DNA of 64,000 nucleotides from an uncultured Pseudomonadales bacterium (GCA_947489425.1 CANLDL010000001.1:744001-808000), one strand, 5' to 3'; shown: positions 1-9,134, counted from the stretch's first letter. The notes: generated by a model not told the origin, from the letters alone. A program made the numbers and translations.

Positions 1-388
1 ACAAATTGTAAGCCATGAACAACGCAATTAATGCAAAAACAATCGTAAAATAGCGACCATCAACAATTGTCACTAACCAACTACCTGCCAAAACACCAAT
101 AACCATAAAGGCCGACCAGCGCTTAATTAGTAGCCAATCTATATTAGAGCGTTTATTATGTGCCTTAATAGAAGACAAAGATGTGGGAATAATTGCTGCC
201 AAAGAAGTACCTGTAGCAATAACCATAGCATTGCTCGAATCGACACCAAAAGATTGAAACAAAAAGAACAAAACGGGCACATTAATAATACCACCACCAA
301 CCCCCAGTAAACCGGCTAAGGTACCTGCTAACATTCCCGCAAATGCCAAACCAATAATTACTGGTAATAACTGACTAATCTCACCCAC
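1..388 (-). CDS. TauE/SafE-family membrane permease (3' part outside the window)
   Basis: The gene runs off the left edge; about 129 N-terminal residues are visible. It begins at a GTG with a GGAGAA ribosome site five bases upstream. The N-terminus is a hydrophobic segment followed by a glycine-rich stretch (AGLLGVGGGIINVPVLFF) and then a conserved-looking ATGTSLA segment, which is the usual pattern of the TauE/SafE (UPF0721) family of anion exporters and permeases. Members export sulfite, sulfoacetate or other organic anions, but most have no known substrate. A role in exporting sulfite from the sulfonate locus some 50 kb away is only a guess. It is divergent from the DAHP synthase gene. Family call is good, substrate unknown. 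Confidence 0.82.
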   Translation of the reverse strand, partial: MGEISQLLPVIIGLAFAGMLAGTLAGLLGVGGGIINVPVLFFLFQSFGVDSSNAMVIATGTSLAAIIPTSLSSIKAHNKRSNIDWLLIKRWSAFMVIGVLAGSWLVTIVDGRYFTIVFALIALFMAYNL

Positions 389-601
389 ACATCTTCTCCA
401 AAACAATAACTACCTCATTTGATAAACACTATTTTTACACTAAGCGCTAAAATTAATAGATACTAGCGTTTAACTACTATTAAATTTCAAGTAATTTGGT
501 AGACTATAACATTAATAAATCAATTCAATCCCCGCTTATAATAAAATTACAGTACAATTGCCTTTCGTAAAGATTACTCACTTTATTTAGCGTCTATTAT
601 T

Positions 602-1669
602 ATGTCAAACACAGCTATGGAAAATTTAAATCTCGCCTCTCAAGAGGTACTTATCTCACCCGCAGAGCTAAAGGCAAAAATGCCCGTCTCCGAGGCTGCC
701 AAAGCGACTATTCTAAACGGTCGTAAAATGGTTAATGATATTTTAGAGAAAAAAGATCATCGTCTATTTATGGTTATTGGCCCGTGCTCAATCCATGATG
801 TAGATGCTGCTATGGATTATGCTAAGCGACTAAAAGTGCTTGCTGATGAAGTGAAGGATACCATCGCGATTGTTATGCGTGTTTATTTTGAAAAGCCGCG
901 TACGACCGTTGGCTGGAAAGGCCTAATTAATGACCCCTATTTGAATGGATCATTTAATATAGAAGAAGGCCTACAAATAGGGCGTAAGCTTTTACTCGAC
1001 ATTGCAGAGCTGGGCCTACCAACAGCAACCGAGGCACTTGACCCTATTTCGCCACAATACCTGCACGACTTAATCTCTTGGTCGGCTATTGGTGCACGCA
1101 CAACCGAGTCTCAAACTCACCGTGAAATGGCCAGTGGCCTTTCCTGTGCTGTAGGCTTTAAAAATGGTACCGACGGCAGCCTAACCGTTGCTGTCAACGC
1201 AATGCAATCTGTATCTAGCTCTCACCATTTTTTAGGCATTAACAACAACGGCCAAGTTGCCGTTATTCGTACCAACGGTAACCCTTACGCGCATGTTGTA
1301 CTTCGCGGTGGCGGTGGTAAACCCAATTACGATTCAGTCAATGTTGCTCTATGTGAGCAAGACTTGCGTAAGTATGGTATGAGCGAAAACATCATGGTTG
1401 ATTGCAGCCACGAGAACTCCAACAAAAACCATGAGTTACAACCACTGGTACTAGAAAATGTGACCAACCAAATTATCGATGGCAATAAGTCGATTACTAG
1501 CTTAATGGTTGAAAGTAATATTGGTGCTGGTAATCAGAAGATTCTAGATGACCATTCACAAATGCAGTATGGCGTATCAGTTACCGATAAATGTATTGAT
1601 TGGGAAACTACTCTGACTAGCGTACGTGCCATGCACAAGAAGCTAAAAGACGTATTACCAACGCGTTAA
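602..1669 (+). CDS. aroF: 3-deoxy-7-phosphoheptulonate (DAHP) synthase, class I, AroF-like
   Basis: First enzyme of the shikimate pathway: condenses phosphoenolpyruvate and erythrose 4-phosphate to DAHP in the cytoplasm. The 355-residue length fits the short class I enzymes. The metal/PEP motif GPCSIHD lies at residues 60-66 and KPRTTVGWKG at 98-107. From memory of the E. coli paralogues, the stretch ATEALDPISPQYL, then SAIGARTTESQTHREMASGLS, GINNNGQVA and MVDCSH follow AroF (tyrosine-sensitive) more closely than AroG (phenylalanine-sensitive), so tyrosine feedback is the best guess. Single gene with its own terminator just downstream. The assignment to the family is very safe; the isozyme type is inferred. 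Confidence 0.95.
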   Translation: MSNTAMENLNLASQEVLISPAELKAKMPVSEAAKATILNGRKMVNDILEKKDHRLFMVIGPCSIHDVDAAMDYAKRLKVLADEVKDTIAIVMRVYFEKPRTTVGWKGLINDPYLNGSFNIEEGLQIGRKLLLDIAELGLPTATEALDPISPQYLHDLISWSAIGARTTESQTHREMASGLSCAVGFKNGTDGSLTVAVNAMQSVSSSHHFLGINNNGQVAVIRTNGNPYAHVVLRGGGGKPNYDSVNVALCEQDLRKYGMSENIMVDCSHENSNKNHELQPLVLENVTNQIIDGNKSITSLMVESNIGAGNQKILDDHSQMQYGVSVTDKCIDWETTLTSVRAMHKKLKDVLPTR

Positions 1670-1712
1670 TTCAACCGCATCAATAAGTATTGCATTAACG
1701 AAAGACACTACC

Positions 1713-1742
1713 AAAAAGGCTGGGAGATACCCGGCCTTTTTT
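1713..1742 (+). terminator. Intrinsic terminator of the DAHP synthase gene
   Basis: A run of A, then the stem GGCTGGG pairing with CCCGGCC across the loop AGATA (one G-T wobble), followed by six T. It starts about 45 bases after the stop codon at 1669. Confidence 0.85.
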
Positions 1743-1908
1743 ACGCTTGTAGCCTGTACTAGTAAGTGTAGCCAAAAGAACAGCCACATAAGCCATACCT
1801 ATAGGATAATAGACATATCAGTACTTAACAGGTTGTTAGTGCTTGCACTAGAAGCAAGAGATAAGTTAGGGCAACAAAGGGAATAACTAGAAGGAAGTCA
1901 ACGGTATA

Positions 1909-1933
1909 AAAAACCGAGCAGCGCTCGGTTTTT
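1909..1933. terminator. Symmetric terminator hairpin (serves the glutaredoxin gene)
   Basis: Perfect stem CCGAGC/GCTCGG with loop AGC, flanked by five A on one side and five T on the other, so it can act on both strands. It lies 18 bases beyond the end of the minus-strand glutaredoxin gene and is its likely terminator; it would also stop read-through from the plus strand. Confidence 0.85.
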
Positions 1934-1950
1934 ACAAACAAATATAAGTG

Positions 1951-2181
1951 CTATAAATATTGGGTAAGCTCTGTGTATCCGCCTACATAGGTAGACCCAT
2001 GTAAAATTTGTGGAACAGTATAAACAGGCTGACCTATCTTTTCAGAAAGCTCGCCTTTGCTAATGCCTTCTTCCACCATATCTACCCACTCGAAGTTTTC
2101 AGACCTAGACTCCAGTAAACGTCTAGCCGCTGCGCAATAGCCACAATCAAGCCGACCATATATTGTAAAACTCTGCATCAT
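1951..2181 (-). CDS. grxA: Glutaredoxin, GrxA-like
   Basis: Small cytoplasmic thiol-disulfide oxidoreductase that uses glutathione to reduce disulfides, for instance in ribonucleotide reductase. The 76-residue protein has the active site C13-G-Y-C16 (CPYC in E. coli Grx1), the cis-proline loop TVPQI and the glutathione-binding GGYTEL segment. The stretch EGISKGELSEKIGQPVYTVPQI follows the E. coli Grx1 pattern closely, which is why GrxA rather than GrxC is preferred. It is slightly shorter than Grx1 (85 residues) at the C-terminus. Single-gene unit ending at a clear hairpin terminator. The glycine-tyrosine change in the active site is mild and common. Confidence 0.85.
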   Translation of the reverse strand: MMQSFTIYGRLDCGYCAAARRLLESRSENFEWVDMVEEGISKGELSEKIGQPVYTVPQILHGSTYVGGYTELTQYL

Positions 2182-2469
2182 TAACCCTCTTTAGCACTGT
2201 TCATTTTTTGATTAGGGGCAGTATGATGACAAGCCTGTCCTAAATGAAATTAAATGAGACAATACAGCTTATAAATTAAATTTATGTAACTTAGCCTACT
2301 TAGCAGGTAAGCCCTGGTATTTATAGTATTTTGCCTAACTAGTAACCCTCTTGCTTATCTATAATCCCCCTGACTACTAAGCACTGAATGAGTAAATTGA
2401 GTCCACACTCGTCAGCTATCGAAGGCCTTATTTTGTAAATATAAAAGAGGATCGCGAGACTTCCCCGTT

Positions 2470-3075
2470 TTATTTTACATTTTTCTCTATGCACGCATAA
2501 GTGCCTGGCAAACCCTGCTTTACAAAGGTTAAATCTACGTTTTGGGAGCCAAGGCTTATTATTGACCACCCCTCACCGAAAGCATTTGTAATATCATCTT
2601 CTTTCACACCACGAGGGACATTTGGAATAGGTAAGTCCACAGACAAGTTGAGCATATACAACCTCCCTTTAGGTTCCAGAATATCGTGTAATATCGACAC
2701 GTAATTTTTTCTGGATTTGTCATCTAGCATGTGAAAAAAGCAGCAGTCTAAGACAGTAGCAAATTGCTCACCAAGATCTTTTAGGTTAAATACATCATGC
2801 ACTTTAAACGATAAGTTGCTTAACTCAGGCATTTTTTGTTGCGCAAGATCGATCGCTTTTGGAGAAAAATCGACACCTAAAACCTGGCAACCCAATTGTG
2901 CAACAAATATAGATAAGTCTCCTGTACCACAACCAATATCTAATACTGGTGATTGAGGAAGAGAGTCAGCAAACGTATCAACGAAATACTTTTGAGGTTT
3001 TCCGACATCCCAAGGAGCCTGCCCTTCATACTCTTCTTCAAATCTATTAATAGACATTCCAGGTTGATTATTCAT
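2470..3075 (-). CDS. Class I SAM-dependent methyltransferase
   Basis: A 201-residue Rossmann-fold methyltransferase; the SAM-binding motif I LDIGCGTGD is at residues 45-53, the acidic end of strand 2 in VLGVDFSP and motif II-like AVLDCCFFHML further on. The N-terminal segment YEGQAPWDVGKPQ (about 16-28) is typical of small TehB/thiol-methyltransferase-like proteins whose substrates are small molecules such as thiols, halides or metalloids. The substrate here cannot be read from sequence. A second methionine at residue 7 is a possible start. The gene stands alone in an accessory patch with long flanking spaces. Confidence 0.82.
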   Translation of the reverse strand: MNNQPGMSINRFEEEYEGQAPWDVGKPQKYFVDTFADSLPQSPVLDIGCGTGDLSIFVAQLGCQVLGVDFSPKAIDLAQQKMPELSNLSFKVHDVFNLKDLGEQFATVLDCCFFHMLDDKSRKNYVSILHDILEPKGRLYMLNLSVDLPIPNVPRGVKEDDITNAFGEGWSIISLGSQNVDLTFVKQGLPGTYACIEKNVK

Positions 3076-3597
3076 TCTCTATACTCTTGGTGATGCTTAA
3101 CACTTCAATACGTAGGATGGTCAGCGTCGATATATACAAATATATTCTGCTATCTTCTTATTCTTTTTTATAGACCTCTTTGAAATATAAAGATTTCATA
3201 TATTCAAACAAGATTACTCAAAAATAAGATAACTTACTGAGGGTGGTTTGGAATTGATAGTAATGCAGCTATTTTACATCCAGATATTTAGGTACAGCAA
3301 CGGAAAACCCTGCCTTATTGAGCCAATAGACTTTGAGGTTACGGAGATGGGAGATTTGAAACCTTATTGTAGAAAAGGCCTAACTCGAACAAGGCTATGG
3401 CAGTACAGTAGATTAACTATGATGGTTAACTACCTCTGAGTGTTTCCCCACTCAAAGATAGCGCTTATTACTCTTTTTTATCTAGAGCATCTCAGCCTTA
3501 TAGTATTTGAAGTTAAAATATAAAGTCAGCTTTTTTATTAAGATAAAGATAAAAACAAATAGCAATATATCACCCTGTTTTTCTCTATATCCGGATA
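3076..3597. other. Intergenic stretch without a supported gene
   Basis: AT-rich spacer of about 520 bases between the methyltransferase and the next minus-strand gene. It holds one 63-codon open frame on the plus strand (3248-3439) with no recognisable domain and no convincing ribosome site; I do not call it. No hairpin terminator or RNA gene was seen. Confidence 0.5.
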
Positions 3598-4575
3598 TTA
3601 AATACCTTTCGATAAGTAACGATCAATAAGATTAGAGTCTACGCCAACTTCATGACGTTTAACTTTCACTATCGGAGGTATTTTCTGAACACCAAATATT
3701 GGTGACAAGATACATTCGACAGTTTCTCGTTTTCTTTTTCTAGAAAGTCGATGCCATAATGATGGTGACATCAGTGCTTCCTCTCCCCTCAAGAAGATAA
3801 TATCATTAAAAATTTTTTGGCAATATCGCTCTCCTCCCATATGACTTATATAAGTATCAACAATACCTATGTCGTTATAAGGTGCTGTTAAAAATAGAAA
3901 ACTCATATCAGGATAAGGTATTACATTGTAGCAGATTATATGATTTGAATCGTTCTGAGGAAAAGAAAATACACCACAAGCAGCCACACCAATATTTTTA
4001 CTAACTGTAAACACTCTAAAATCATAAATACCCGAAGAATGTGGAGAAAGGATCCTAGTTATTCTATTTTCAAGATCTTTTACTTCGATTTTGAACAAGT
4101 TGACCATCAGATTATCAGCGGAATCTTGATAGCCCAGTACTTGTTTTTTCTTTTCCATAAAAGCCAACAGTTCGAGCTTTCTCGTACACTCAATTGATAG
4201 AGCTCTAGTATGCATAGCACCATACATTCCTTGGGTTTTCTTATTATCTCGCTCAGCAGCTCCAAAAACCCAATTATCGTGGTAATTACAATACCCTTTA
4301 AAGGTACCTGCTTTAGAAACAGGTATTTTGTCTAGCATACCTAAATCATAATACTTATTTTTTAAAATAGAAGTCGTTGATCTTGAGAGTGACATCACAT
4401 GTTCGTCAACCGCAAGGGATAGCTTAATGATAGAAGATGGGATAGAGTGGCTCCTAATGGCCTTCCGACCACAACTAGGAAATAAACATTTGAATGCCAA
4501 TCCTCGAACATATTTGTCGGCAATCTGTGCCGCTCTTATTTCTTGCTGACTTACTTTTAGTCTTGTCGTGGCCAT
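3598..4575 (-). CDS. Hypothetical protein with Cys/His (possible HNH-like zinc) N-terminal module
   Basis: I do not recognise a named family. From the ATG at 4575 the protein has about 325 residues; an in-frame TTG at 4638 would add 21 more but lacks a good ribosome site. The N-terminal third contains CLFPSCGRKAIRSHSIP followed some 60 residues later by GYCNYHDNWVF. This spacing of a C-x4-C knuckle, an SH-x-I motif and a distant C-x2-H-D resembles the treble-clef zinc module seen in HNH-like proteins of accessory regions, but the catalytic set is not obvious. The remainder is mixed alpha/beta without membrane segments. It neighbours another poorly known gene, a context often seen for defence or mobile cargo genes. 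Function unknown. Confidence 0.6.
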   Translation of the reverse strand: MATTRLKVSQQEIRAAQIADKYVRGLAFKCLFPSCGRKAIRSHSIPSSIIKLSLAVDEHVMSLSRSTTSILKNKYYDLGMLDKIPVSKAGTFKGYCNYHDNWVFGAAERDNKKTQGMYGAMHTRALSIECTRKLELLAFMEKKKQVLGYQDSADNLMVNLFKIEVKDLENRITRILSPHSSGIYDFRVFTVSKNIGVAACGVFSFPQNDSNHIICYNVIPYPDMSFLFLTAPYNDIGIVDTYISHMGGERYCQKIFNDIIFLRGEEALMSPSLWHRLSRKRKRETVECILSPIFGVQKIPPIVKVKRHEVGVDSNLIDRYLSKGI

Positions 4576-4756
4576 GCTGTAACTATTTCCTTGTTCATTC
4601 AAGACTTCCTGAATGTATTGAATAATCGGGGTCAACAACTATCTTAAAAAAATACACTTCTTCATTATGTTCTCCAAGGATATGACTGTAGATAGAGCGA
4701 ATAAGCAGACAATATTTAATCACATATACGTCATACAGTAATCTTATTAGTATTGC

Positions 4757-5257
4757 TTAATCAGATTTTTTAAACAGTATGTGTGATCCTGACTTGTTAG
4801 AGGCTCTTTGGTTTAAAACTCTAAGACCGTATTCATCTGGATTTTGTTTAAAATAGCCTAACAATTTCTTTATTGAAATTCTTCTGTCAGCTGCTAATAA
4901 AATTTTGGTAAGGCCAAATAAGTCATTTTCAAATTCTTGACTTAGAAGCTTATCTTTTGGCGTATCTATGTAATCTCTGATTAGCACATTAATCTCTGTA
5001 ACGGAGTATTTCCAAGGATTCTCCTCAGGCCATTTCTCAAAGTTTGGTTCTTTGAAATCTTTTGGAAAATTCCAAATTGTTTCTTGGTTTAAATTAACCC
5101 GAGAATTGCCTAATGAAAGCATTGAAAGACCTTCACCCAAGTTACCGTTTTTAGCATCAATTGACTTATTTACATCGACGCAATGTAAATCTAATCGTAG
5201 CCCTGGTTCAAACAAGGACTCAATTTCTTTCTTGAGTTTACTCCATCGTTTTGCCAT
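4757..5257 (-). CDS. Conserved hypothetical protein starting MAKRWSKLKKEIE (SF0329-like)
   Basis: The frame is open from 5317, but the ATG at 5257 has a strong AGAAGG ribosome site five bases upstream and gives a 166-residue protein beginning MAKRWSKLKKEIESLF. That opening, followed by a segment with LRLDLHC and later IWNFPKDF, reminds me of the small uncharacterised SF0329 family; this is recollection, not a search. No membrane segment, no known catalytic motif. The C-terminal half is charged and helical. Same strand as the preceding Cys/His protein, about 180 bases apart, so a shared transcript is possible. Function unknown. Confidence 0.6.
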   Translation of the reverse strand: MAKRWSKLKKEIESLFEPGLRLDLHCVDVNKSIDAKNGNLGEGLSMLSLGNSRVNLNQETIWNFPKDFKEPNFEKWPEENPWKYSVTEINVLIRDYIDTPKDKLLSQEFENDLFGLTKILLAADRRISIKKLLGYFKQNPDEYGLRVLNQRASNKSGSHILFKKSD

Positions 5258-5346
5258 TAGCGCCTTCTGACATTTGTATACAGAACTAGCGTGCTTTCTT
5301 ACATATCCTTTAAGCATCTATGTTTCACTACAATGAATTTTATTTA

Positions 5347-6351
5347 TCACCCAAAAGAATAAATCCCAACAGCCTTACGTAAATCAGCCAAAAATGGAGT
5401 GGCATAACTGCGTGCTTTCTCGGCGCCTTCTCTTAATACACTTTCTATGTGGGCAGGGTTGGCCATTAGCTCTTCATAGCGTGCGCGGGGTTCTTCTATC
5501 TCTGTATTAATCAATTCAAATAATTGTTTTTTAGCTTCGCCCCAAGCGATGCCGTCTTTAAATGCTCGTCGCATTTCTTCGGTTTGCTGCTCGCTTGCGA
5601 ATGCTTGCCATATTTGAAAGACCGTTGATGTATCAGGGTCTTTAGGTTCGCCAGGTTCTAGCAGATTGGTTTTAATTTTATTGATATGTTTTTTAAGTTT
5701 CTTTTCGGGCAAAAATAGCGGGATGGTATTGTTATAGCTTTTACTCATTTTACGGCCGTCTAAGCCTTGTAAAACCGCAACGCTATCATCAACGACTGCC
5801 TCAGGTAGAACAAAGTTCTCTCCATAATGATGATTAAAGCGGCCAGCAATATCTCGTGCCATCTCTACGTGTTGTATTTGGTCTTTACCAACAGGCACTC
5901 GTGTTGCATTAAACATTAATATATCGGCAGCCATTAACACAGGGTAGCTATACAACCCCATGGCAACACCAAAATCAGGGTCTTCACCGGATTCTTCATT
6001 AGCTTGCACGGCTGCTTTATAGGCATGTGCCCTATTCATTAAGCCTTTGGCGGCCATGCAGGTTAAAAACCAACAAAGCTCTGGTATCTCAGGCACATCG
6101 GATTGACGATAAAAGACCGCATTGTCTGTATCGAGTCCAAGTGCGAGCCACGTAGCGGCAATCTCTTGGCTTGACTGATGCACTTGAGCAGGGTCGCGGG
6201 ATTTAATGAGTGCATGGAAATCAGCCAAAAAGTAAAAAGGCAGGTTACCCTCTTTACGGCTTGCATCGATAGCTGGGCGAATAGCACCCACGTAGTTGCC
6301 TAAGTGTGGTGACCCTGTTGTTGTTATACCTGTTAATACGCGTTGTTGCAT
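5347..6351 (-). CDS. trpS: Tryptophanyl-tRNA synthetase
   Basis: Charges tRNA-Trp with tryptophan in the cytoplasm; class Ic synthetase. The 334-residue length is normal. The ATP-binding HIGH motif appears as HLGN at residues 16-19 and the KMSKS loop is intact at 201-205. The segment [16 protein letters not shown] followed by [18 protein letters not shown] is the family's tryptophan-pocket and dimer region. It lies 71 bases downstream of the dehydrogenase gene on the same strand and may be cotranscribed with it. Confidence 0.97.
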   Translation of the reverse strand: MQQRVLTGITTTGSPHLGNYVGAIRPAIDASRKEGNLPFYFLADFHALIKSRDPAQVHQSSQEIAATWLALGLDTDNAVFYRQSDVPEIPELCWFLTCMAAKGLMNRAHAYKAAVQANEESGEDPDFGVAMGLYSYPVLMAADILMFNATRVPVGKDQIQHVEMARDIAGRFNHHYGENFVLPEAVVDDSVAVLQGLDGRKMSKSYNNTIPLFLPEKKLKKHINKIKTNLLEPGEPKDPDTSTVFQIWQAFASEQQTEEMRRAFKDGIAWGEAKKQLFELINTEIEEPRARYEELMANPAHIESVLREGAEKARSYATPFLADLRKAVGIYSFG

Positions 6352-6422
6352 AAGTAATTCTGACTCTGTTTATAGAAATGTTTGTTAATGGCCATTTACA
6401 TTGATGGCAATAGACGAGCTGT

Positions 6423-7301
6423 TTAGCTCGCTTGGTCGTCATTATCGTATTGCTTGATAAGCACCGAGGTATCGCAACGATTTAAACCACGTGCTTGTAG
6501 CTCTTTGTAGCGCTCTATTACAAATTCTGTATTGGGGAGTTTAAGGTCTACTTTATTCGCTGCATCTAAGCAAAAGCCTAAGTCCTTTATCATCCAGTCA
6601 ATGGCAAAGCCGTAGTCAAAAATATCTTTGTCGATATTTTCGCCACGGTTAGATAGCTGCCAACTGCCTGCTGCGCCACCGGATATAGCATTAATGACTT
6701 TAGGCAAATCTAAACCTGTTTTTTGGGCAAGGGTAAAGCCCTCGGACATGCCCTGCAAGATACCACCAATTAATATTTGATTGACCATTTTGGTAAGCTG
6801 ACCTGTGCCGACTTCGCCCATATGGGTAGTGGTTTTTGCATAGGGCTCAATAGCTGGAAGTCCCTGCGCTAAATGCTCATCTGTGCCACCAATCATAACC
6901 GCCAGTGCGCCATTCTCTGCACCTGCTTGGCCACCAGATACTGGTGCATCTATAAAACCAAGGCCGGCTGTTTTACATTTTTCATTCAACTCTAGGGCAA
7001 GTTCGTGGGAGGTTGTTGTATGGTCAACAACAAGGGCACCACTATTAAGCGCTTTAATAATACCGTCGTCACCATAGGCAACGCTGCGAACGTCATCGTC
7101 ATTACCTACACAAATCATCACAACATCGGCGCCTTGGCTCGCTGCAAATGGTGTTGTTGCAAATTCACCACCGTATTGCTCTACCCAGTTTTGGGCTTTG
7201 GCAGTAGTGCGATTATAGACAGTCACATTGTGACCCGCTTTTTGTTGGTAACCGGCCATGGGGAACCCCATAACACCTAAACCTATAAATGCAATTTTCA
7301 T
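6423..7301 (-). CDS. NAD(P)-dependent beta-hydroxyacid dehydrogenase (3-hydroxyisobutyrate dehydrogenase family)
   Basis: A 292-residue oxidoreductase with an N-terminal Rossmann domain (GLGVMG at 7-12), the substrate-binding signature DAPVSGGQAGAENG at 118-131 and the catalytic lysine K171 in GTGQLTKMVNQ. The C-terminal all-helical dimerisation domain is complete. Family members reduce or oxidise 3-hydroxyisobutyrate, tartronate semialdehyde, 2-(hydroxymethyl)glutarate or succinic semialdehyde; the neighbours (trpS and a nuclease-like protein) do not tell which. The start ATG fits because the dinucleotide-binding strand begins at residue 2. Confidence 0.88.
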   Translation of the reverse strand: MKIAFIGLGVMGFPMAGYQQKAGHNVTVYNRTTAKAQNWVEQYGGEFATTPFAASQGADVVMICVGNDDDVRSVAYGDDGIIKALNSGALVVDHTTTSHELALELNEKCKTAGLGFIDAPVSGGQAGAENGALAVMIGGTDEHLAQGLPAIEPYAKTTTHMGEVGTGQLTKMVNQILIGGILQGMSEGFTLAQKTGLDLPKVINAISGGAAGSWQLSNRGENIDKDIFDYGFAIDWMIKDLGFCLDAANKVDLKLPNTEFVIERYKELQARGLNRCDTSVLIKQYDNDDQAS

Positions 7302-7395
7302 ATCGACCCCATTATTTTGCTGTAACCTGTTTGATGTTCTGTTTATGTAGCCTTAGTTTTATTCATCACGCAGCTTTCGCTACTAAGTAAGTCAC

Positions 7396-8262
7396 TTAAT
7401 AAACACTAATACCTAGATGTAATAACTCTTTTGATAGGACTTGATCTAAGTCTGCAAGCTGCTGATGATTTATCTCTATTAATTTTAATGCTGTAGTGCT
7501 GTAAAAGTCTTGCTTATGTAGATTGTCCGACAACTCGCTAGCCTTTAAGGATTCGCCCCAATATTCGATCACAACGCCATGCTCAGGCAAATAGAAATCA
7601 GGAATAACAGAGTTATTATCAGAAGTTAAAAACTCCCGCCTGTAACTCGTATTAAAGCCTAAAAGGTAAAGCCAATTTGCAATCTTTGCTTGCCCAATAT
7701 TTTCGACCCAAAAACCGTTTAAGGTTTTAATGGCTGCGGTGGCACTGCCCTCTGCTTCCAAGGGCTTATCTGCTACATTTAGCAAATCAAATGCGTACTT
7801 AATAGTAGGCTGAGAAAGTAAGTCTCGTGGCCATTTAACATAGGGGAGACCCGAGCTGTCATTTTCATACTGCTCACCTTTTTGCATTTTACCCAAATCC
7901 GTTAGCTTCCATCCTTTAGAAAAAGGGCTAATCCAACCGAGCTCGGCCAATAAGCGGTTGAACAACCTCGGTGGCAAATTTGTGCCTTTTAATAGCTGGC
8001 TAACAGTAACCGCTGACTCGGTAACTCCACGTAATAAAGCGTGTTCAAGAACACTATCGGGCCAGACAATATATTTACCGTACTTATTACTCTCACGGTA
8101 TTTACCGCCTTCGAATTCGCCTTTAGCCGTTAACTCCAAACCATTGCTTGCCTCAGTAATCCAACCACCCTTAAGCATTAACTGCGTTAATTCCTTTAAG
8201 CTCATATCCAACTTCTCTGCTAGTGCAGAGCGCGAATAAAACTGGGGTTCACTTTTAGGCAT
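7396..8262 (-). CDS. Protein with two winged-helix-like repeats and a C-terminal PD-(D/E)xK-like domain
   Basis: 288 residues, no named family that I can confirm. Two related modules are visible: residues 21-68 (SLKELTQLMLKGGWI, then LTAKGEFEGGKY and KYIVWP) and 97-145 (LPPRLFNRLLAELGWI, then LTDLGKMQKGEQY and PYVKWP). Both look like small helix-turn-helix units ending in a W-P. The C-terminal part has IPDFYLPEHGVVIEYWG (220-236), the D-x10-E pattern of restriction-endonuclease-like folds, and a preceding helix WLYLLGF. The expected lysine after the glutamate is replaced by tryptophan, so catalytic activity is uncertain. It overlaps no gene; the ion channel gene ends 13 bases upstream, so they are probably cotranscribed. 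Confidence 0.65.
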   Translation of the reverse strand: MPKSEPQFYSRSALAEKLDMSLKELTQLMLKGGWITEASNGLELTAKGEFEGGKYRESNKYGKYIVWPDSVLEHALLRGVTESAVTVSQLLKGTNLPPRLFNRLLAELGWISPFSKGWKLTDLGKMQKGEQYENDSSGLPYVKWPRDLLSQPTIKYAFDLLNVADKPLEAEGSATAAIKTLNGFWVENIGQAKIANWLYLLGFNTSYRREFLTSDNNSVIPDFYLPEHGVVIEYWGESLKASELSDNLHKQDFYSTTALKLIEINHQQLADLDQVLSKELLHLGISVY

Positions 8263-8275
8263 AATAATGGCTGTA

Positions 8276-9079
8276 TCAGTTAGCGTTATTGCTTGTTTGG
8301 TTTTTTAGCAACTGTTTAATTTCTTGTAGCTCTTGTTGTAACTCTTGCAAGGTTGGCTCGCCCTGCTCACGGTCTACCTTTTTTTGCTCTTCTTCTAATA
8401 CACTAACAACAATACCAATGACCATGTTTAAAAAGGCAAAGGCCGTAAAGAAAATAAAGGTAAGATAAAAAATCCAGCTAAAGGGGTAGACCTCCATAGT
8501 TTCATACATGACATCGGTCCAGTCCTCGAAGGTCATTACACGAAACAACGTTAACAAACTTAGCGCAATATCACCCCATAATACCGAATTGACCTTTTCA
8601 AAAAAGGTGGTACCAATCGCTGCATAGATATAAAAAATGATAAACATAAGCAACATGACATAACCAAGCCTTGGCAATGCCTTAACCAAAGAGTTAAGTA
8701 GCAAGCGTAACTCTGGAATAATCGATACCATTCGCAATACACGAAAAATGCGAATCAAACGGCCAATAATGGCAAGCTCGCTGTCGTCGATAGGAATAAT
8801 ACTGACCAATACAATTAAGGTATCAAAAATATTCCAACCACTTTTGAAAAAATTCCGCTTAACTGGCTCGGCTATAAAACGGATTACTATCTCGGTTAAA
8901 AAGATAAGCGTAATCATCCAATCTAGTACAATGATTAACTGCGAGACTGACTCTGGTATGGGATAGGTTTTAACACCAATCACCAAGGCAGAAAATATAA
9001 TGACGCCAACCACAAAGAGTTCAAATGCTTTATTGGTACGTATTTTTTCGAATCTTGCTTGTAGTTTATCTAAATTCAT
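8276..9079 (-). CDS. Single-domain voltage-gated cation channel (BacNav/ion transporter family)
   Basis: A 267-residue inner-membrane protein with six membrane segments, expected to form a homotetramer. S4 carries arginines every third residue (R107, R110, R113, R116). The pore helix leads into the filter T183-F-E185-D186-W-T-D189; in the sodium channels NaChBac and NavAb the matching stretch is TLESW with neutral residues after the glutamate. S6 (about 203-228) is followed by a C-terminal coiled coil (LQELQQELQEIKQLL, 244-258), the usual assembly helix. The three acidic filter positions suggest calcium permeability (inference). Located downstream of cysS. Confidence 0.88.
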   Translation of the reverse strand: MNLDKLQARFEKIRTNKAFELFVVGVIIFSALVIGVKTYPIPESVSQLIIVLDWMITLIFLTEIVIRFIAEPVKRNFFKSGWNIFDTLIVLVSIIPIDDSELAIIGRLIRIFRVLRMVSIIPELRLLLNSLVKALPRLGYVMLLMFIIFYIYAAIGTTFFEKVNSVLWGDIALSLLTLFRVMTFEDWTDVMYETMEVYPFSWIFYLTFIFFTAFAFLNMVIGIVVSVLEEEQKKVDREQGEPTLQELQQELQEIKQLLKNQTSNNAN

Positions 9080-9134
9080 TGGGTCTATTCGATTACTAGT
9101 TTTACAATATTTTATGTGGCGTTCTTACTGACTA

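Noticed and set aside
420..439. TyrR-box-like sequence (TGATAAA-N6-TTTTACA) before the DAHP synthase gene
   Set aside because: Two mismatches in the arms and 160-180 bases from the start; too weak in AT-rich DNA, although a TyrR site would suit an AroF-type gene.
2339..2569. Minus-strand open frame overlapping the methyltransferase end
   Set aside because: It overlaps the methyltransferase in another frame and has no family resemblance; a shadow.
3248..3439. Small plus-strand open frame of 63 codons
   Set aside because: No recognisable domain, no good ribosome site and composition like the surrounding spacer.
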